Shown: positions 30,001-38,815, counted from the stretch's first letter. The stretch is 64,000 nt of DNA from Porticoccus hydrocarbonoclasticus MCTG13d (GCF_000744735.1 NZ_JQMM01000001.1:1054001-1118000), one strand, 5' to 3'. Made by a program: numbers and translations. Notes: generated by a model from the letters alone, not told the origin.

Positions 30001-30623
30001 CGGAGCCGAGCTTCTCGGCCGATGACGACAACGTTATCCCCATGCTCGATGGGGACTGGTTCACGGACGACATCGCCGAGCGCTTCCGCAAGTTCCTGCG
30101 CGTGGCTTTTGGCGATGAGCACTACGAGGCCAACCTCAAGTTCGTCGAAAAGGCGCTGGGCAAGAATGGCAAGGCCCGCGACATCCGCGATTACTTCCTC
30201 AAGGATTTCTATAGCGACCATGTGAAGCGCTACAAGAAGCGCCCCATCTATTGGTTGTTCAGCAGCCCCAAGGGCAGCTTCAACGCTTTGATCTACATGC
30301 ACCGCTACCGGCCCGATACGGTCAGCGTGGTGCTCAATGACTACCTGCGCGAGTTCCGCACCAAGCTCACCTCCCACAAGAACCATCTTGAGGCGGTCAG
30401 CATCAGCGCCAGCAGCAACCAGGGCGAGAAGACCAAGGCACTAAAGGAGATTGAGCAGATCAGAAAAATGCTTGTTGAAATGGAGGAGTATGAGCGCGAA
30501 GTACTCTACCCATTGGCAACTAAACAGGTGGAGATCGACCTCGATGACGGCGTGAAGGTCAACTACCCCAAACTCGGCGCGGCCTTGAAGAAGATCCCCG
30601 GCCTGGATGCGAAAGGGGATTAG
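27054..30623 (+). CDS. pglX: BREX adenine-specific DNA methyltransferase PglX (BrxX)
   Basis: Methylates an adenine in a non-palindromic host site so that BREX spares self DNA. 1189 residues. Seen: N-terminal helical domain (KLKKFAQYARRNLIEQV), SAM motif I DPACGSGHMLTYAF (from residue 303), catalytic NPPY at 477-480 (IANPPYMGG), a target-recognition region (about 490-870), and a C-terminal helical domain with RYKKRPIYWLFSSPKGSF, diagnostic of PglX. The stretch from about 28.5 to 29.6 kb is visibly more AT-rich than both flanks, as if the recognition region had been exchanged. It follows the DprA-like gene by 6 bases and precedes the BrxU-like gene by 2. Confidence 0.95.
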   Translation: METAKLKKFAQYARRNLIEQVSIRLKQVTAHESSASREHPAALKKLHEAIKEIGEDEVIEQVAYIWFNRFCALRFMDVNRYTRIGVVSPAEGQFQPEILAEAKMGHIDDKMVPDSSSSQSKRQQIFALLDGKAPSRDPQGEAYRLLVVAACNFWNKAMPFLFQRIDDYTELLMPDDLLSGNSILAYTREAMTPDACEDVEVIGWLYQFYISEKKDEVFDGLKKNKKITPENIPAATQLFTPHWIVRYLVENSLGRLWLLNRPGSKLALQMDYYIKPAPAADGKEQAETDFLRIAKPEEIKICDPACGSGHMLTYAFDLLYAIYEEEGYEPAEIPEKILTNNLYGIEIDERAGELAAFALTMKARAKQRRFFNKGVKPNICVLENVHFDEGEMKNYMDFVGRDLFTVPLQTTLRQFEEADNFGSLIRPDVTDVDGMLRILESKNVSGQLFISMTHQKVLQALRQADYLSPQYHVVIANPPYMGGKGMNGRLAAWLKDNYEDVKSDLFSAFIVRNTEMTLPSGQLGFMSPFVWMFISSYEKLRSFLINQKTITSLVQLEYSGFDGATVPICTFTVENAHRPDFKGGYVRLSDFRGSENQGPKTLEAIKNSDCGWFYRASASDFRKIPGSPIAYNLGRATYEAYSLHPKIDEFGETGSGLQTSDNNRFLRQWFEVDYPNIEFRAHDPSTAKNSLCKWFPHKKGGPYRKWYGNNDFVLNWGNGGSELYEFASNLYGSPTRIIKNTHRYYQRAITWSHTTSSHFSARVLEEGFIFNVEAPSLFGVEEELFLPYLCSVVGIRFIELANPTLHFVSNSVGELPFAYDTVKTQREALKTICDDSVKHSKSDWSAYETSWDFTGTPLLNPDHRQPTLKATYQKLRANWREMTIEMQRLEQENNRIFIDAYGLEDELDEKVDLNEITLTCNPHYRYGNDKSEDELEALLLADTMRELISYAVGCMFGRYALDKPGLILANQGETIEDYLKRVPEPSFSADDDNVIPMLDGDWFTDDIAERFRKFLRVAFGDEHYEANLKFVEKALGKNGKARDIRDYFLKDFYSDHVKRYKKRPIYWLFSSPKGSFNALIYMHRYRPDTVSVVLNDYLREFRTKLTSHKNHLEAVSISASSNQGEKTKALKEIEQIRKMLVEMEEYEREVLYPLATKQVEIDLDDGVKVNYPKLGAALKKIPGLDAKGD

Positions 30624-30625
30624 GC

Positions 30626-32509
30626 ATGGCAGGAGAATACGAGAAGGCGATTACTATTCAGGAGGCTATCGCCGCGATTAATGCTGGCGATTATCTACTG
30701 CCCGCGATCCAGCGCAAATTCGTCTGGAGCAGTCACCAGATCTGCGTTTTGTTCGATTCCATCATGAGGGATTACCCAATTAACTCTTTCATGATGTGGG
30801 AAGTTAAGAGTGACAAAATCAAAAACGACTACAAATTTTATGAGTTCCTGAAATCCTATTGCCAGCGTTTCAGCGAGGAAAACCCGCACAAGCCGACCCA
30901 TGCCAGCTATAAAAACTTCAAGGCAATCATCGACGGGCAGCAGCGCCTGACCTCCTTGTATATTGGCTTGTGTGGGACTTATGCGTATAAGCAGCCTCGC
31001 GTGTGGTGGCCGGAAACCCGGGATGACAAGGTGCTGCCGCCACGCAAATTGTACCTTGATCTTGCGCAGCCTGTGGACTCGCAAGACAACGAGTCCCTGA
31101 TGCTTTACAACTTCAGATTCCTGACTGACGCCCAGTACCAGAGCGCCTCGGCTGCTGATGATGCAAAGCATCATTGGTTTTGTCCGCATGATGTCCTTAA
31201 GATGCCACAGGTTGAGGGTTGTAATCATGTTTGGAGCAAGGTCGTAAAACCTTATCTAGAAACCAATGATCTGCTGGATAACGAGTATGCCGGAGATACA
31301 CTCGGGCAGTTGTATGACGTAATCCGCTCCCAGCGCATCATTCATTATTTCAATGAAACCAGCCAGGAGATTGATCATGTGCTGGATGTATTTATTCGTA
31401 CGAACAGTGGCGGCACCAAGCTCGACTTTTCAGACTTGTTGATGTCGATTGCCGTAGCAAACTGGGATGGAGACTTCCGCCAGGATTTGGATGGGCTGAT
31501 TCGCCAGATTCACCAGAGTGCTGATATGGGCTTTTACATGGAGCGTGATTGGGTGCTGAAAACCTGTCTGGTGCTCACTGGTGCAGACGTTCGCTTTAAG
31601 GTAAAAAACTTCAGTGCCGAGCAGGTGCGTCAGATACAGTCCTCCTGGGCTTTAATCAAAGACTGCATTTTGGAGACCCTGCGGCTGATCCGTCGGTTCG
31701 GTATTAACGCTCAGTCGCTGACATCCAAAAATGCTGCGATCCCGATTTGTTATTACCTGTACAACAAGCAAGTAGGTGATGAGCCGCTATTTAAGAGCAT
31801 AAACAACCTTGCTCGGCATAATGAGCAGCGGGATTTGCTCAGCCGCTGGTTTTATATGGCGTTGCTAAAAGGGGTATTTGGCGGACAGGCGGATACCATA
31901 CTGAAATCCATGCGAGATGTTCTTGATCAGCATCTTGAACAAACGTATTTCCCGTTGCAGGAGGTGGTAGATCGATACACCGCAACCAACAAGGATCTTC
32001 GATTTGATGACGAGTACATGGAGAACTTGTTGAATATTGAGCATGGGGAAGGACGCTGCCGTGCCCTGTTGCATTTGCTGTTCCCGGAAATGAATGTAAC
32101 GGAAGTTTTCCATATCGATCATCTGCACCCACGCAACCACTTTGACAAGAAATGCCTGAGTAAGGTGGATTATCTTGTCAACGACCCGGACAAGATGGCG
32201 TTTTATGCCGAATCCCGTCATTGGAACAGCATTGCCAACCTTCATCTGCTCAATGATTCCCAGAATATAAGCAAATCGGATCGGCCTCTGAAGGACTGGC
32301 TGATGGATTCATCTGTCCACATAACTGCGGGAAGCTTGTTGGTCGAGGGCGTCGATCTTGGCTTTGAGGCTTTTCCGGAATTTTTTGCCGCCCGCAGAGC
32401 AGCACTCAAAGAGCGCTTGAAAAGCCGCGTGTTTATTTCCCATTCCATTCCGGCAGATCCCGAGCCTGACGATATGGATGAAGAGGTGGTCGAGGATGTT
32501 TTGGAATGA
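30626..32509 (+). CDS. BrxU-like GmrSD-family type IV restriction enzyme (DUF262 + DUF1524)
   Basis: 627 residues joining the two halves of GmrS and GmrD. The N-terminal DUF262 domain has YLLPAIQRKFVW, the nucleotide-binding IDGQQRLTSLYIG (Asp103) and NSGGTKLDFSDLL. The C-terminal DUF1524 HNH-type nuclease has HIDHLHPRNHF (His496, His499) and SIANLHLLNDSQN followed by Lys and Asp residues. Such proteins cut DNA with modified cytosines (hydroxymethylated or glucosylated), which BREX methylation-based exclusion may miss. In the pEFER plasmid BREX locus, brxU occupies the same slot between pglX and pglZ. It overlaps pglZ by 4 bases (ATGA). Substrate specificity is inferred from the family. Confidence 0.9.
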   Translation: MAGEYEKAITIQEAIAAINAGDYLLPAIQRKFVWSSHQICVLFDSIMRDYPINSFMMWEVKSDKIKNDYKFYEFLKSYCQRFSEENPHKPTHASYKNFKAIIDGQQRLTSLYIGLCGTYAYKQPRVWWPETRDDKVLPPRKLYLDLAQPVDSQDNESLMLYNFRFLTDAQYQSASAADDAKHHWFCPHDVLKMPQVEGCNHVWSKVVKPYLETNDLLDNEYAGDTLGQLYDVIRSQRIIHYFNETSQEIDHVLDVFIRTNSGGTKLDFSDLLMSIAVANWDGDFRQDLDGLIRQIHQSADMGFYMERDWVLKTCLVLTGADVRFKVKNFSAEQVRQIQSSWALIKDCILETLRLIRRFGINAQSLTSKNAAIPICYYLYNKQVGDEPLFKSINNLARHNEQRDLLSRWFYMALLKGVFGGQADTILKSMRDVLDQHLEQTYFPLQEVVDRYTATNKDLRFDDEYMENLLNIEHGEGRCRALLHLLFPEMNVTEVFHIDHLHPRNHFDKKCLSKVDYLVNDPDKMAFYAESRHWNSIANLHLLNDSQNISKSDRPLKDWLMDSSVHITAGSLLVEGVDLGFEAFPEFFAARRAALKERLKSRVFISHSIPADPEPDDMDEEVVEDVLE

Positions 32510-35004
32510 GTAATCAGATTGAGCGTGCACTGCTAAAACTCTTCGACCGGCACCGTATCGTCTTCTGGTACGACACAAAGGAGGAGTTGCGCTGCGATTT
32601 CGATTCTCTTTCGCTGGATGGAGTGGTAAAGCTGGAAATTGCCAATAACGAGTATGGAGTCAAGCACCGCATAGTGCGGGAGCAGCCTGAGCAGCTCTTT
32701 TTGCTTTACCACGAGGGGCCCCAGCCGGCGGATCTCGATAACTGGCTGCTGGATGTTCAGCTGGCTCATGGCGAGTTTCGCACCGACCAGTCCGCGTTGT
32801 GGCTGGCGGAGCTGGATCTCGGCTTTGAGTTTTCTGTCCTGGCAGAGGGCCACGCCGAGTTCTTCCAAGCCGTTAAAAGGCGTGAGGCCCTCAAGAAATT
32901 GTTAACCGCTGACGACAGCGCCCAGACAATCCGCCTCAAGATGCTCGCTGTGTGCGCCAGCGCTGAGGCACGGCTGGATGTGATCGCCGAGAATCTGTTG
33001 CAGGAACTGGCAGAAGGCCGGGATGAGCGCATACTCCTGATTGGCCGCTGCCAGCTTGAGGGTTTTCTCTGGGAGCAAATTACACGCATCTATGGCTACC
33101 GCTCAAGCGAGCCGGGTATTCGCGACTTTGTGATTGAGCTGTTCAAAAGCTGCTATGCGATGGGTACGGATGGCGAAGTTCAGCTCCATGGTGATGCGCT
33201 GGTGTTTCTCAAGCGCTGGAAGGACAGTCGCACTCTGGAGGTCAGTTTTGAGACCCTGTCCGCCGACTGTGCTGATGTACTCAGTATTGAGCAGGATCTG
33301 GCTCAGCGCGATTTTCGGAACTTGATGGAGATGGATTACTTCCGCCTCATAGACCAACAGATTATCGCCGGGTTGGTACATGCGGTAGCTACCCGTACCG
33401 CGACCAGTGCTGATGTTGCCCTGTGGGTGCGCCAGCGCCGCCAAAGCCATTGGTATCGTGAATTTAGCCATCTCTATGAGGCGATTGATCAGGCTGCACA
33501 GTTCATTCAGGTGCTGGGCGAAGTGCAGCTGACCATGGACAGTCTTGCCGAAGGGGTGGAACGCTACAGCCGCACCTGGTTCCGACTCGATCAGCTTTAT
33601 CGGCGCTTTATCTATAATGTCCGCCGCTCCGGCGAGGCCACCCTGATGGGCGAGTTGGCCGATCAGGTGGAGAATCTTTACACCAACAACTTCCTGCTCA
33701 AGGTCAACGACCGCTGGCAAGCCTGTGTGGATCGCGCCGACCGCTGGGATGCCGCACCGGTGCCTTCCCAGCACCAGTTCTACAACCGCTGGGTGAAGCC
33801 ATTCCTGGACCGCGATACACGAGTGTGCGTGATCATCTCCGACGCCATGCGCTACGAGATCGGTGAGGAACTGCTAAGCCGTATCCGCCAGGAAGATCGC
33901 TATGGCGCCGAGCTGGAGCCAGCCCTGTCGGTACTGCCCAGCTACACCCAATTAGGCATGGCGGCACTGTTGCCCCACCGGGAGATGAGCATTGCCGAGG
34001 GTGACAGTGGCAGCGTACTGGTGGATGGCCTGAGCTCTCAGGGTACAGCCAACCGCGACAGGATTCTCAAGGCAGCCAATGAGGGTCGTGCCGAGGCCAT
34101 CACCTTTGAGACGCTGATAGGTTTGAATCGGGACATCAGTCGCGACCTTCTCAAGGGCAATGATGTCCTGTACATCTACCACAACCGTATTGATCATACC
34201 GGTGACAAGATGCACTCCGAGGGCCAGGCCTTCGAAGCCACGGAAGTGGCACTCGACGAGTTGGTGCGGGCGGTAAAGAAGCTCACCGCGGCCAATGCCA
34301 ACAACATCCTGATCACCGCCGATCACGGTTTTATCTATCAACACCGCGCCATTGATGAGAGCGATTTCGCGGTAGTAGAGCCGTCGGGAGAGTCGGTGCT
34401 GTATCGCGACCGCCGCTTTGTGTTGGGCAAGGGGCTGAAAGCGCAGGACAGCCTGCGTACCTTCTCGGCCGCCCAGTTGGGACTGGTGGGCGACATGGAG
34501 GTACAGATTCCCAAGTCCATTAACCGCCTGCGCCTGAAAGGCTCGGGTAGTCGTTTTGTACACGGCGGCGCCTCCTTGCAGGAAGTGGTGGTCCCGGTGC
34601 TGCGCATCAACAAGCGGCGGCAGAGTGATACTGCGCTGGTGGATGTTGAGATCCTGCGTGGCGCCAGCTCAGTCATCACGTCCGGCCAGCTGGCCGTGGT
34701 CTTCTATCAGGCTCAGGCGGTGACCGACAAGATTCAGCTACGAAACCTCCGCGCTGGCATCTACACTCAGGCCGGCGAGCTGATCTCGGATCGCCACGAA
34801 ATGGTCTTTGATTTGACCGCTGAAAACCCTCGCGACCGAGAGCAGTCGTTACGTTTTGTGTTAACCCGTGAGGCGGATCAGGCCAATGGGCAGGAAGTGG
34901 TACTGCGGTTGGAAGAGAAGCTCGCCGGCACTTCACATTACAAGGAGTACAAGTCGCTGCGCTATACCATGCGCCGGTCCTTTACCAGCGACTTTGATTT
35001 TTAG
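32506..35004 (+). CDS. pglZ: BREX protein PglZ (BrxZ), alkaline-phosphatase-like
   Basis: 832 residues. The hallmark component of all BREX types: a metal-dependent phosphatase/nuclease-like domain. Visible: N-terminal domain starting LLKLFDRHRIVFWYD, a middle helical region, then the PglZ domain (about 435-665) with the first metal site RVCVIISDAMRYEIGEE (Asp446), HNRIDHTGDKMHSEG, and the late site ILITADHGFIYQ (Asp606/His607). A C-terminal beta-rich region follows. The start overlaps the BrxU-like stop by 4 bases; brxL follows 12 bases later. Metal residues look intact. Confidence 0.95.
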   Translation: MSNQIERALLKLFDRHRIVFWYDTKEELRCDFDSLSLDGVVKLEIANNEYGVKHRIVREQPEQLFLLYHEGPQPADLDNWLLDVQLAHGEFRTDQSALWLAELDLGFEFSVLAEGHAEFFQAVKRREALKKLLTADDSAQTIRLKMLAVCASAEARLDVIAENLLQELAEGRDERILLIGRCQLEGFLWEQITRIYGYRSSEPGIRDFVIELFKSCYAMGTDGEVQLHGDALVFLKRWKDSRTLEVSFETLSADCADVLSIEQDLAQRDFRNLMEMDYFRLIDQQIIAGLVHAVATRTATSADVALWVRQRRQSHWYREFSHLYEAIDQAAQFIQVLGEVQLTMDSLAEGVERYSRTWFRLDQLYRRFIYNVRRSGEATLMGELADQVENLYTNNFLLKVNDRWQACVDRADRWDAAPVPSQHQFYNRWVKPFLDRDTRVCVIISDAMRYEIGEELLSRIRQEDRYGAELEPALSVLPSYTQLGMAALLPHREMSIAEGDSGSVLVDGLSSQGTANRDRILKAANEGRAEAITFETLIGLNRDISRDLLKGNDVLYIYHNRIDHTGDKMHSEGQAFEATEVALDELVRAVKKLTAANANNILITADHGFIYQHRAIDESDFAVVEPSGESVLYRDRRFVLGKGLKAQDSLRTFSAAQLGLVGDMEVQIPKSINRLRLKGSGSRFVHGGASLQEVVVPVLRINKRRQSDTALVDVEILRGASSVITSGQLAVVFYQAQAVTDKIQLRNLRAGIYTQAGELISDRHEMVFDLTAENPRDREQSLRFVLTREADQANGQEVVLRLEEKLAGTSHYKEYKSLRYTMRRSFTSDFDF

Positions 35005-35016
35005 GAGAACTGAGCC

Positions 35017-37065
35017 ATGAGCGCGCTTGATAACAAGATCAACCATCTATTCCCGGGACTGGTGGTACGCAAGGACCTGGTCAAGATGGTGAAGGGCAAT
35101 GCCATCGTCCCCTCCTACGTACTTGAGTACCTGTTGGGTCAATACTGCGCTACCAGCGATGAGGCGACTATCCAGACCGGTATCGAGACAGTCAAGGAAA
35201 TCCTGCGCAAGCACTATGTCCACCGCAACGAAGCTGGGCTGGTGCGCTCCAACATCAAGGAACGAGGTCGCTACAAAGTCATCGACAAAATTAGCGTGGC
35301 GCTGAACGATAAGAGCGATGCCTACGAGGCTGAGTTCTCCAGCTTGGGGATCAAGAAGGTACTGGTGGATTCCGGCACGGTGAAGTCGCACCCCAAGCTG
35401 CTGGTGAGCGGGGTATGGTGTATTGCCGACCTGGAGTACGAGTTCACTGAAGACAAGAATGCTTCCCCCTGGATTCTGTCGACCTTGAAACCCATCCAGC
35501 TGTCTCACTTCGATTACGAGAGCTATTTGGACGCGCGCAAGCAATTCACCACGGATGAGTGGATTGACATGCTGATCCAGAGCATCGGTTTCAATCCCGA
35601 AATGTTTGGCAAGCGCAGCAAGCTGCTTCAGCTGGTACGGCTGATTCCCTTCTGTGAGCGCAACTACAACCTGATTGAACTTGGCCCCAAGGGGACTGGC
35701 AAATCCCACGTGTACTCAGAGTTTTCACCCCACGGTATTTTGATCTCCGGCGGCGAAGTGACAGTACCGAAGCTCTTCGTGAACAACTCCAACGGCAAGA
35801 TTGGCCTGGTGGGATATTGGGACTGCGTGGCCTTCGATGAATTCGCCGGCAAGCAGAAGCGGGTCGACAAGGCATTGGTCGACATCATGAAAAACTTCAT
35901 GGCCAACAAGTCCTTCTCCAGGGGGGTAGAAACTCTGGGCGCCGAGGCCTCGATGGTCTTTGTGGGCAACACGAGACATACCGTGCCCTATATGCTCAAG
36001 CACTCCGATCTGTTCGATGAGTTACCGGGCAAGTTCTACGATTCAGCGTTTTTGGATCGGCTGCACTTCTATATCCCTGGCTGGGAGGTCGACATCATTC
36101 GCGGCGAAATGTTCTCCAGCGGCTACGGCTTTGTGGTGGACTACCTGGCTGAGATCCTGCGCTCACTACGCAACCACGATTACTCGGACCGCTACCAGGA
36201 TCGATTCACATTGTCATCAGAGATTTCCACCCGCGACCGCGACGGAATCAACAAGACTTTCTCGGGCCTGATGAAGATCCTGTTCCCCCACGATGGTGCT
36301 ACCGACGAGGAGATTGAGGAGATACTGACCTTCGCTATCGAGGGCCGCAAGCGAGTTAAGGATCAGCTGCAACGTATTGATGACACCTATGGCACGGTGA
36401 ACTTTACCTTCCAGACCCCAGCGGGCGACTGGAAACCGGTCACGACTCTGGAGGAGCGAGAGTACCCCACCTATTACCACCGCACCGTGGGCGATGGAGA
36501 GGAAGACGACGAAATGACTGCGGAGCAGACCTTGTCGCCGGCCGATGGTGTCGCAATAACGACTGGCGCCTTACCTGTCATGAAAGAGCAGCATCTGACA
36601 TTCAACGAAAACCAGAAGGGTGTTTCCTACGACAAGTTGTTTGGCCCCTGGCTGGAGGGTGCTCGTAGCATTACTGTCACTGACCCCTATATTCGGTTGT
36701 TCTACCAGACGCGCAACCTGATGGAATTCGTAGAGACCGTTGCCCGCTTCAAACCAGAAGGTGAAGAGGTGAAGGTTCACTTGGTAACCGTCGAGGACGA
36801 GTTCAAGAGCGATCAGCAGCGGGAAAACTTCCAGAAGATTGAAGAAGCCTGCGCTGCCGTGGGAATCGAGTTTACCTGGGCGCTTGATCAGGGAGGGTCA
36901 ATTCATGCACGGCATATTGTCACTGATCATGGCTGGAAGATCTCGCTGGATCGCGGCCTCGATGTGTTCCAGCACTATGAGATGAACGAGGCTTTCAGCT
37001 TTGCCAATCGGATGCAGCCCTTTCGGGCCTGCAAGGCGTTTGAGATTACTTATATCAAAATTTGA
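35017..37065 (+). CDS. brxL: BREX protein BrxL (AAA+, Lon/MCM-like)
   Basis: 682 residues. First described as a Lon-like protease; later structural work places it among MCM-like AAA+ rings that bind DNA. Seen: N-terminal domain, Walker A GPKGTGKSH (about 222-230), Walker B YWDCVAFDEFAGKQK, and a C-terminal Lon-substrate-domain-like end (EEVKVHLVTVEDEF, HGWKISLDRGLDVFQHYEM, FRACKAFEITYIK), the diagnostic BrxL terminus. GAGAAC lies upstream of the ATG at 35017. It is the last core BREX gene, and an unknown gene follows 28 bases on. With it, all six core type 1 genes are present and intact. Confidence 0.95.
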   Translation: MSALDNKINHLFPGLVVRKDLVKMVKGNAIVPSYVLEYLLGQYCATSDEATIQTGIETVKEILRKHYVHRNEAGLVRSNIKERGRYKVIDKISVALNDKSDAYEAEFSSLGIKKVLVDSGTVKSHPKLLVSGVWCIADLEYEFTEDKNASPWILSTLKPIQLSHFDYESYLDARKQFTTDEWIDMLIQSIGFNPEMFGKRSKLLQLVRLIPFCERNYNLIELGPKGTGKSHVYSEFSPHGILISGGEVTVPKLFVNNSNGKIGLVGYWDCVAFDEFAGKQKRVDKALVDIMKNFMANKSFSRGVETLGAEASMVFVGNTRHTVPYMLKHSDLFDELPGKFYDSAFLDRLHFYIPGWEVDIIRGEMFSSGYGFVVDYLAEILRSLRNHDYSDRYQDRFTLSSEISTRDRDGINKTFSGLMKILFPHDGATDEEIEEILTFAIEGRKRVKDQLQRIDDTYGTVNFTFQTPAGDWKPVTTLEEREYPTYYHRTVGDGEEDDEMTAEQTLSPADGVAITTGALPVMKEQHLTFNENQKGVSYDKLFGPWLEGARSITVTDPYIRLFYQTRNLMEFVETVARFKPEGEEVKVHLVTVEDEFKSDQQRENFQKIEEACAAVGIEFTWALDQGGSIHARHIVTDHGWKISLDRGLDVFQHYEMNEAFSFANRMQPFRACKAFEITYIKI

Positions 37066-37093
37066 AAACAACCACAGGACGAGGAGGTTGGTG

Positions 37094-38008
37094 ATGCCGG
37101 GTGTAAATCTGCTCAAAGACTGGATGCGTCTGACCGAGGCTGCCGAGTACCTCTCTGGCGTACTGAAAGACAAGCTTGAACCCAAGGATCTACTCCAATT
37201 TGCCATTGACGGACAGCTACGGTTATCGGTCAACTTCCTTCTGACACAGGCATATGGCAATCAAGCAGTCATATGTCGACGACCGCCAAAGAAAAACCAG
37301 GGACAGGTGTACGAGCTAAGGAGTCGGCGCTATGTGCATGTTACCCCTCACACTGTGTCGCTGGATGGTATTTTTGAGCTCCCAATGATTGGAGGAGAGG
37401 CCACCAACATTAAACAGGGCTATCTGAAGCAAACTGGCGTTAGCAGCCCACTTATCTCACAGCCTGAAGGGGTGTATGTTCAAAGCCTTGATGGCATCTT
37501 TTACCAGCTGCAAGACTGTCTTGAGGATGCTAAAGAAGATAAGAGCTCTGAGCAGACAGGCGAAACTGATCTGCCATCCCCGAGTGATCAAGGCGAAAAC
37601 GTCATTTTAACCGCTGAAGCTGAAAGCGACGAAGATAAAGTTTGGAATAACGTTGCCATGTTTAGACGTGGAGACGTGGAAAAATATCGTCCTTCTGCAA
37701 CACTTCCGCGAGGCTCAATGGTGGTGGTCAGAAAAGACAACCTTGTGGAGTTCGCCCGCAACTGCAAAGCCCAGTCGTCTAACCCAACGGCGATACCAGA
37801 CCTGGAGCGCACGAGTCTGTTGAAGATGGTGTACGGGATGGCGGTAACAGCCTACAACTATCGCGCAAAGGCCACCAGAAACCGCGCAACGGGAGAGAAT
37901 TTAGGCTCCATTCACGCGGACCTCGATCGGCTGGGGCTAAATCTTGATGTTGATACGATCCGGAAGTACGTCAAGGAAGCTGAAGTGCGGTTCACCGAGC
38001 AGGAGTAG
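37094..38008 (+). CDS. Unknown protein encoded just after brxL
   Basis: 304 residues from the ATG at 37094, chosen for a strong GAGGAGG site 6 bases upstream; the frame stays open back into brxL, but that part is out of context. I do not recognise the N-terminal part. It opens with a helical segment (LLKDWMRLTEAAEYLSGVL) that resembles the first helices of a small DNA-binding domain, has an acidic, Ser/Glu-rich middle (about 150-190), and ends in a region seen in many mobile-element proteins (LLKMVYGMAVTAYNYRAKATR, then GLNLDVDTIRKYVKEAE, a helix-turn-helix-like end). It is 28 bases after brxL, so it probably shares its transcript. It could be a BREX accessory or the first gene of the next module. 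Confidence 0.75.
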   Translation: MPGVNLLKDWMRLTEAAEYLSGVLKDKLEPKDLLQFAIDGQLRLSVNFLLTQAYGNQAVICRRPPKKNQGQVYELRSRRYVHVTPHTVSLDGIFELPMIGGEATNIKQGYLKQTGVSSPLISQPEGVYVQSLDGIFYQLQDCLEDAKEDKSSEQTGETDLPSPSDQGENVILTAEAESDEDKVWNNVAMFRRGDVEKYRPSATLPRGSMVVVRKDNLVEFARNCKAQSSNPTAIPDLERTSLLKMVYGMAVTAYNYRAKATRNRATGENLGSIHADLDRLGLNLDVDTIRKYVKEAEVRFTEQE

Positions 38009-38118
38009 CTTCGGTTAGTGCCCAATCACATCGACAAACCAGTTAACCGAATTCGGCCTAAGCCATTCTAGGTCTTGTCAGAATTGCTCTGTCTTTTACC
38101 GAACGGAGTAAACCCCTG

Positions 38119-38340
38119 ATGAACAACCTTCCTGCTACCGGCTTTCTTCGCCTCCACCAAATCATCGGTGACAAGCGAGTCGAGCCGCCAACTACTGCCA
38201 TTATTCCCGTCTCGAAATCCACCTGGTGGGCCGGTGTTGCCAGTGGAAGATACCCTCAGCCAGTTAAGATTGGTTCTCGCTGCACGGCTTGGCGGGTTGA
38301 GGATATACGCTCTTTCATTGAGAAGGGAGGGGTGGCATGA
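38119..38340 (+). CDS. AlpA-family phage-type transcriptional regulator
   Basis: 73 residues from the ATG at 38119 with GGAG 10 bases upstream. The sequence is that of AlpA/MerR-like mini-regulators carried by P4-type elements: FLRLHQII at the N-terminus, IPVSKSTWWAGVASGRYPQPVKIG as the DNA-recognition part, and SRCTAWRVEDIRSFIEKG as the wing. Such proteins control excision or replication genes of satellites. It opens a string of overlapping genes: its stop overlaps the next ATG by 4 bases. It is the likely switch for the 38.1-39.7 kb module. Confidence 0.85.
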   Translation: MNNLPATGFLRLHQIIGDKRVEPPTTAIIPVSKSTWWAGVASGRYPQPVKIGSRCTAWRVEDIRSFIEKGGVA

Positions 38341-38645
38341 AAGCAGAACACAATCCCATTAAGCGTTTACAACAAAGGCCTACCCGATCAAATGCCATCA
38401 AGGCTATGTGCGCCTACTGTATGGGCTGTAACGCAGATTATATTGAACCTGGTTTTCGTGCATCTATTCAAGGGTGCACAGCTCCACAATGCCCTCTTTA
38501 CACCTTCAGGCCGTATCAGGACAAAAAACAGGGGGCGAGCATTCTAAAAACCAATTTAGACCCTCAACCATCCCAAGGCATAGGTGCCCCAGCTAAACCC
38601 TCTGAAAAAATACTCGCGGTGGGGAAAAGGGGGGCGCAAATATGA
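38337..38645 (+). CDS. Cysteine-rich hypothetical protein of mobile elements
   Basis: 102 residues, overlapping the AlpA-like gene by 4 bases and the next small gene by 4. The only clear feature is a cysteine cluster, MCAYCMGC then GCTAPQCPLY, which looks like a zinc-binding knuckle; the C-terminal third is Pro/Lys-rich and probably disordered. I recall similar short proteins from integrated P4-like elements but cannot give a function. A role in replication or regulation of the element is inference from its position. Confidence 0.7.
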   Translation: MKAEHNPIKRLQQRPTRSNAIKAMCAYCMGCNADYIEPGFRASIQGCTAPQCPLYTFRPYQDKKQGASILKTNLDPQPSQGIGAPAKPSEKILAVGKRGAQI

Positions 38646-38815
38646 AAGCGCGCTATCTGGTCGAAGTAGAAACGGTAATTGTCACACCATCGATTATTGA
38701 AGCCACCTGTGATGACGAAGCTATCAAACATGTAATGCAAGACGATGGTCAACCTTGGTATGGGCAGGCTGGAAACCCCAGAGTAAAAGCATTGGGGGAG
38801 ATCAGCCATGAGTGA
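38642..38815 (+). CDS. Small acidic hypothetical protein (57 aa)
   Basis: Short open frame MKARYLVEVETVIVTP... ending ISHE, 57 residues. It is supported by tight coupling: its ATG lies within the end of the preceding gene (4-base overlap), and the next ATG (38808) lies within its own end (8-base overlap). The sequence alternates strands with an acidic helix (CDDEAIKHVMQDDG). No family recognised. Confidence 0.6.
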   Translation: MKARYLVEVETVIVTPSIIEATCDDEAIKHVMQDDGQPWYGQAGNPRVKALGEISHE

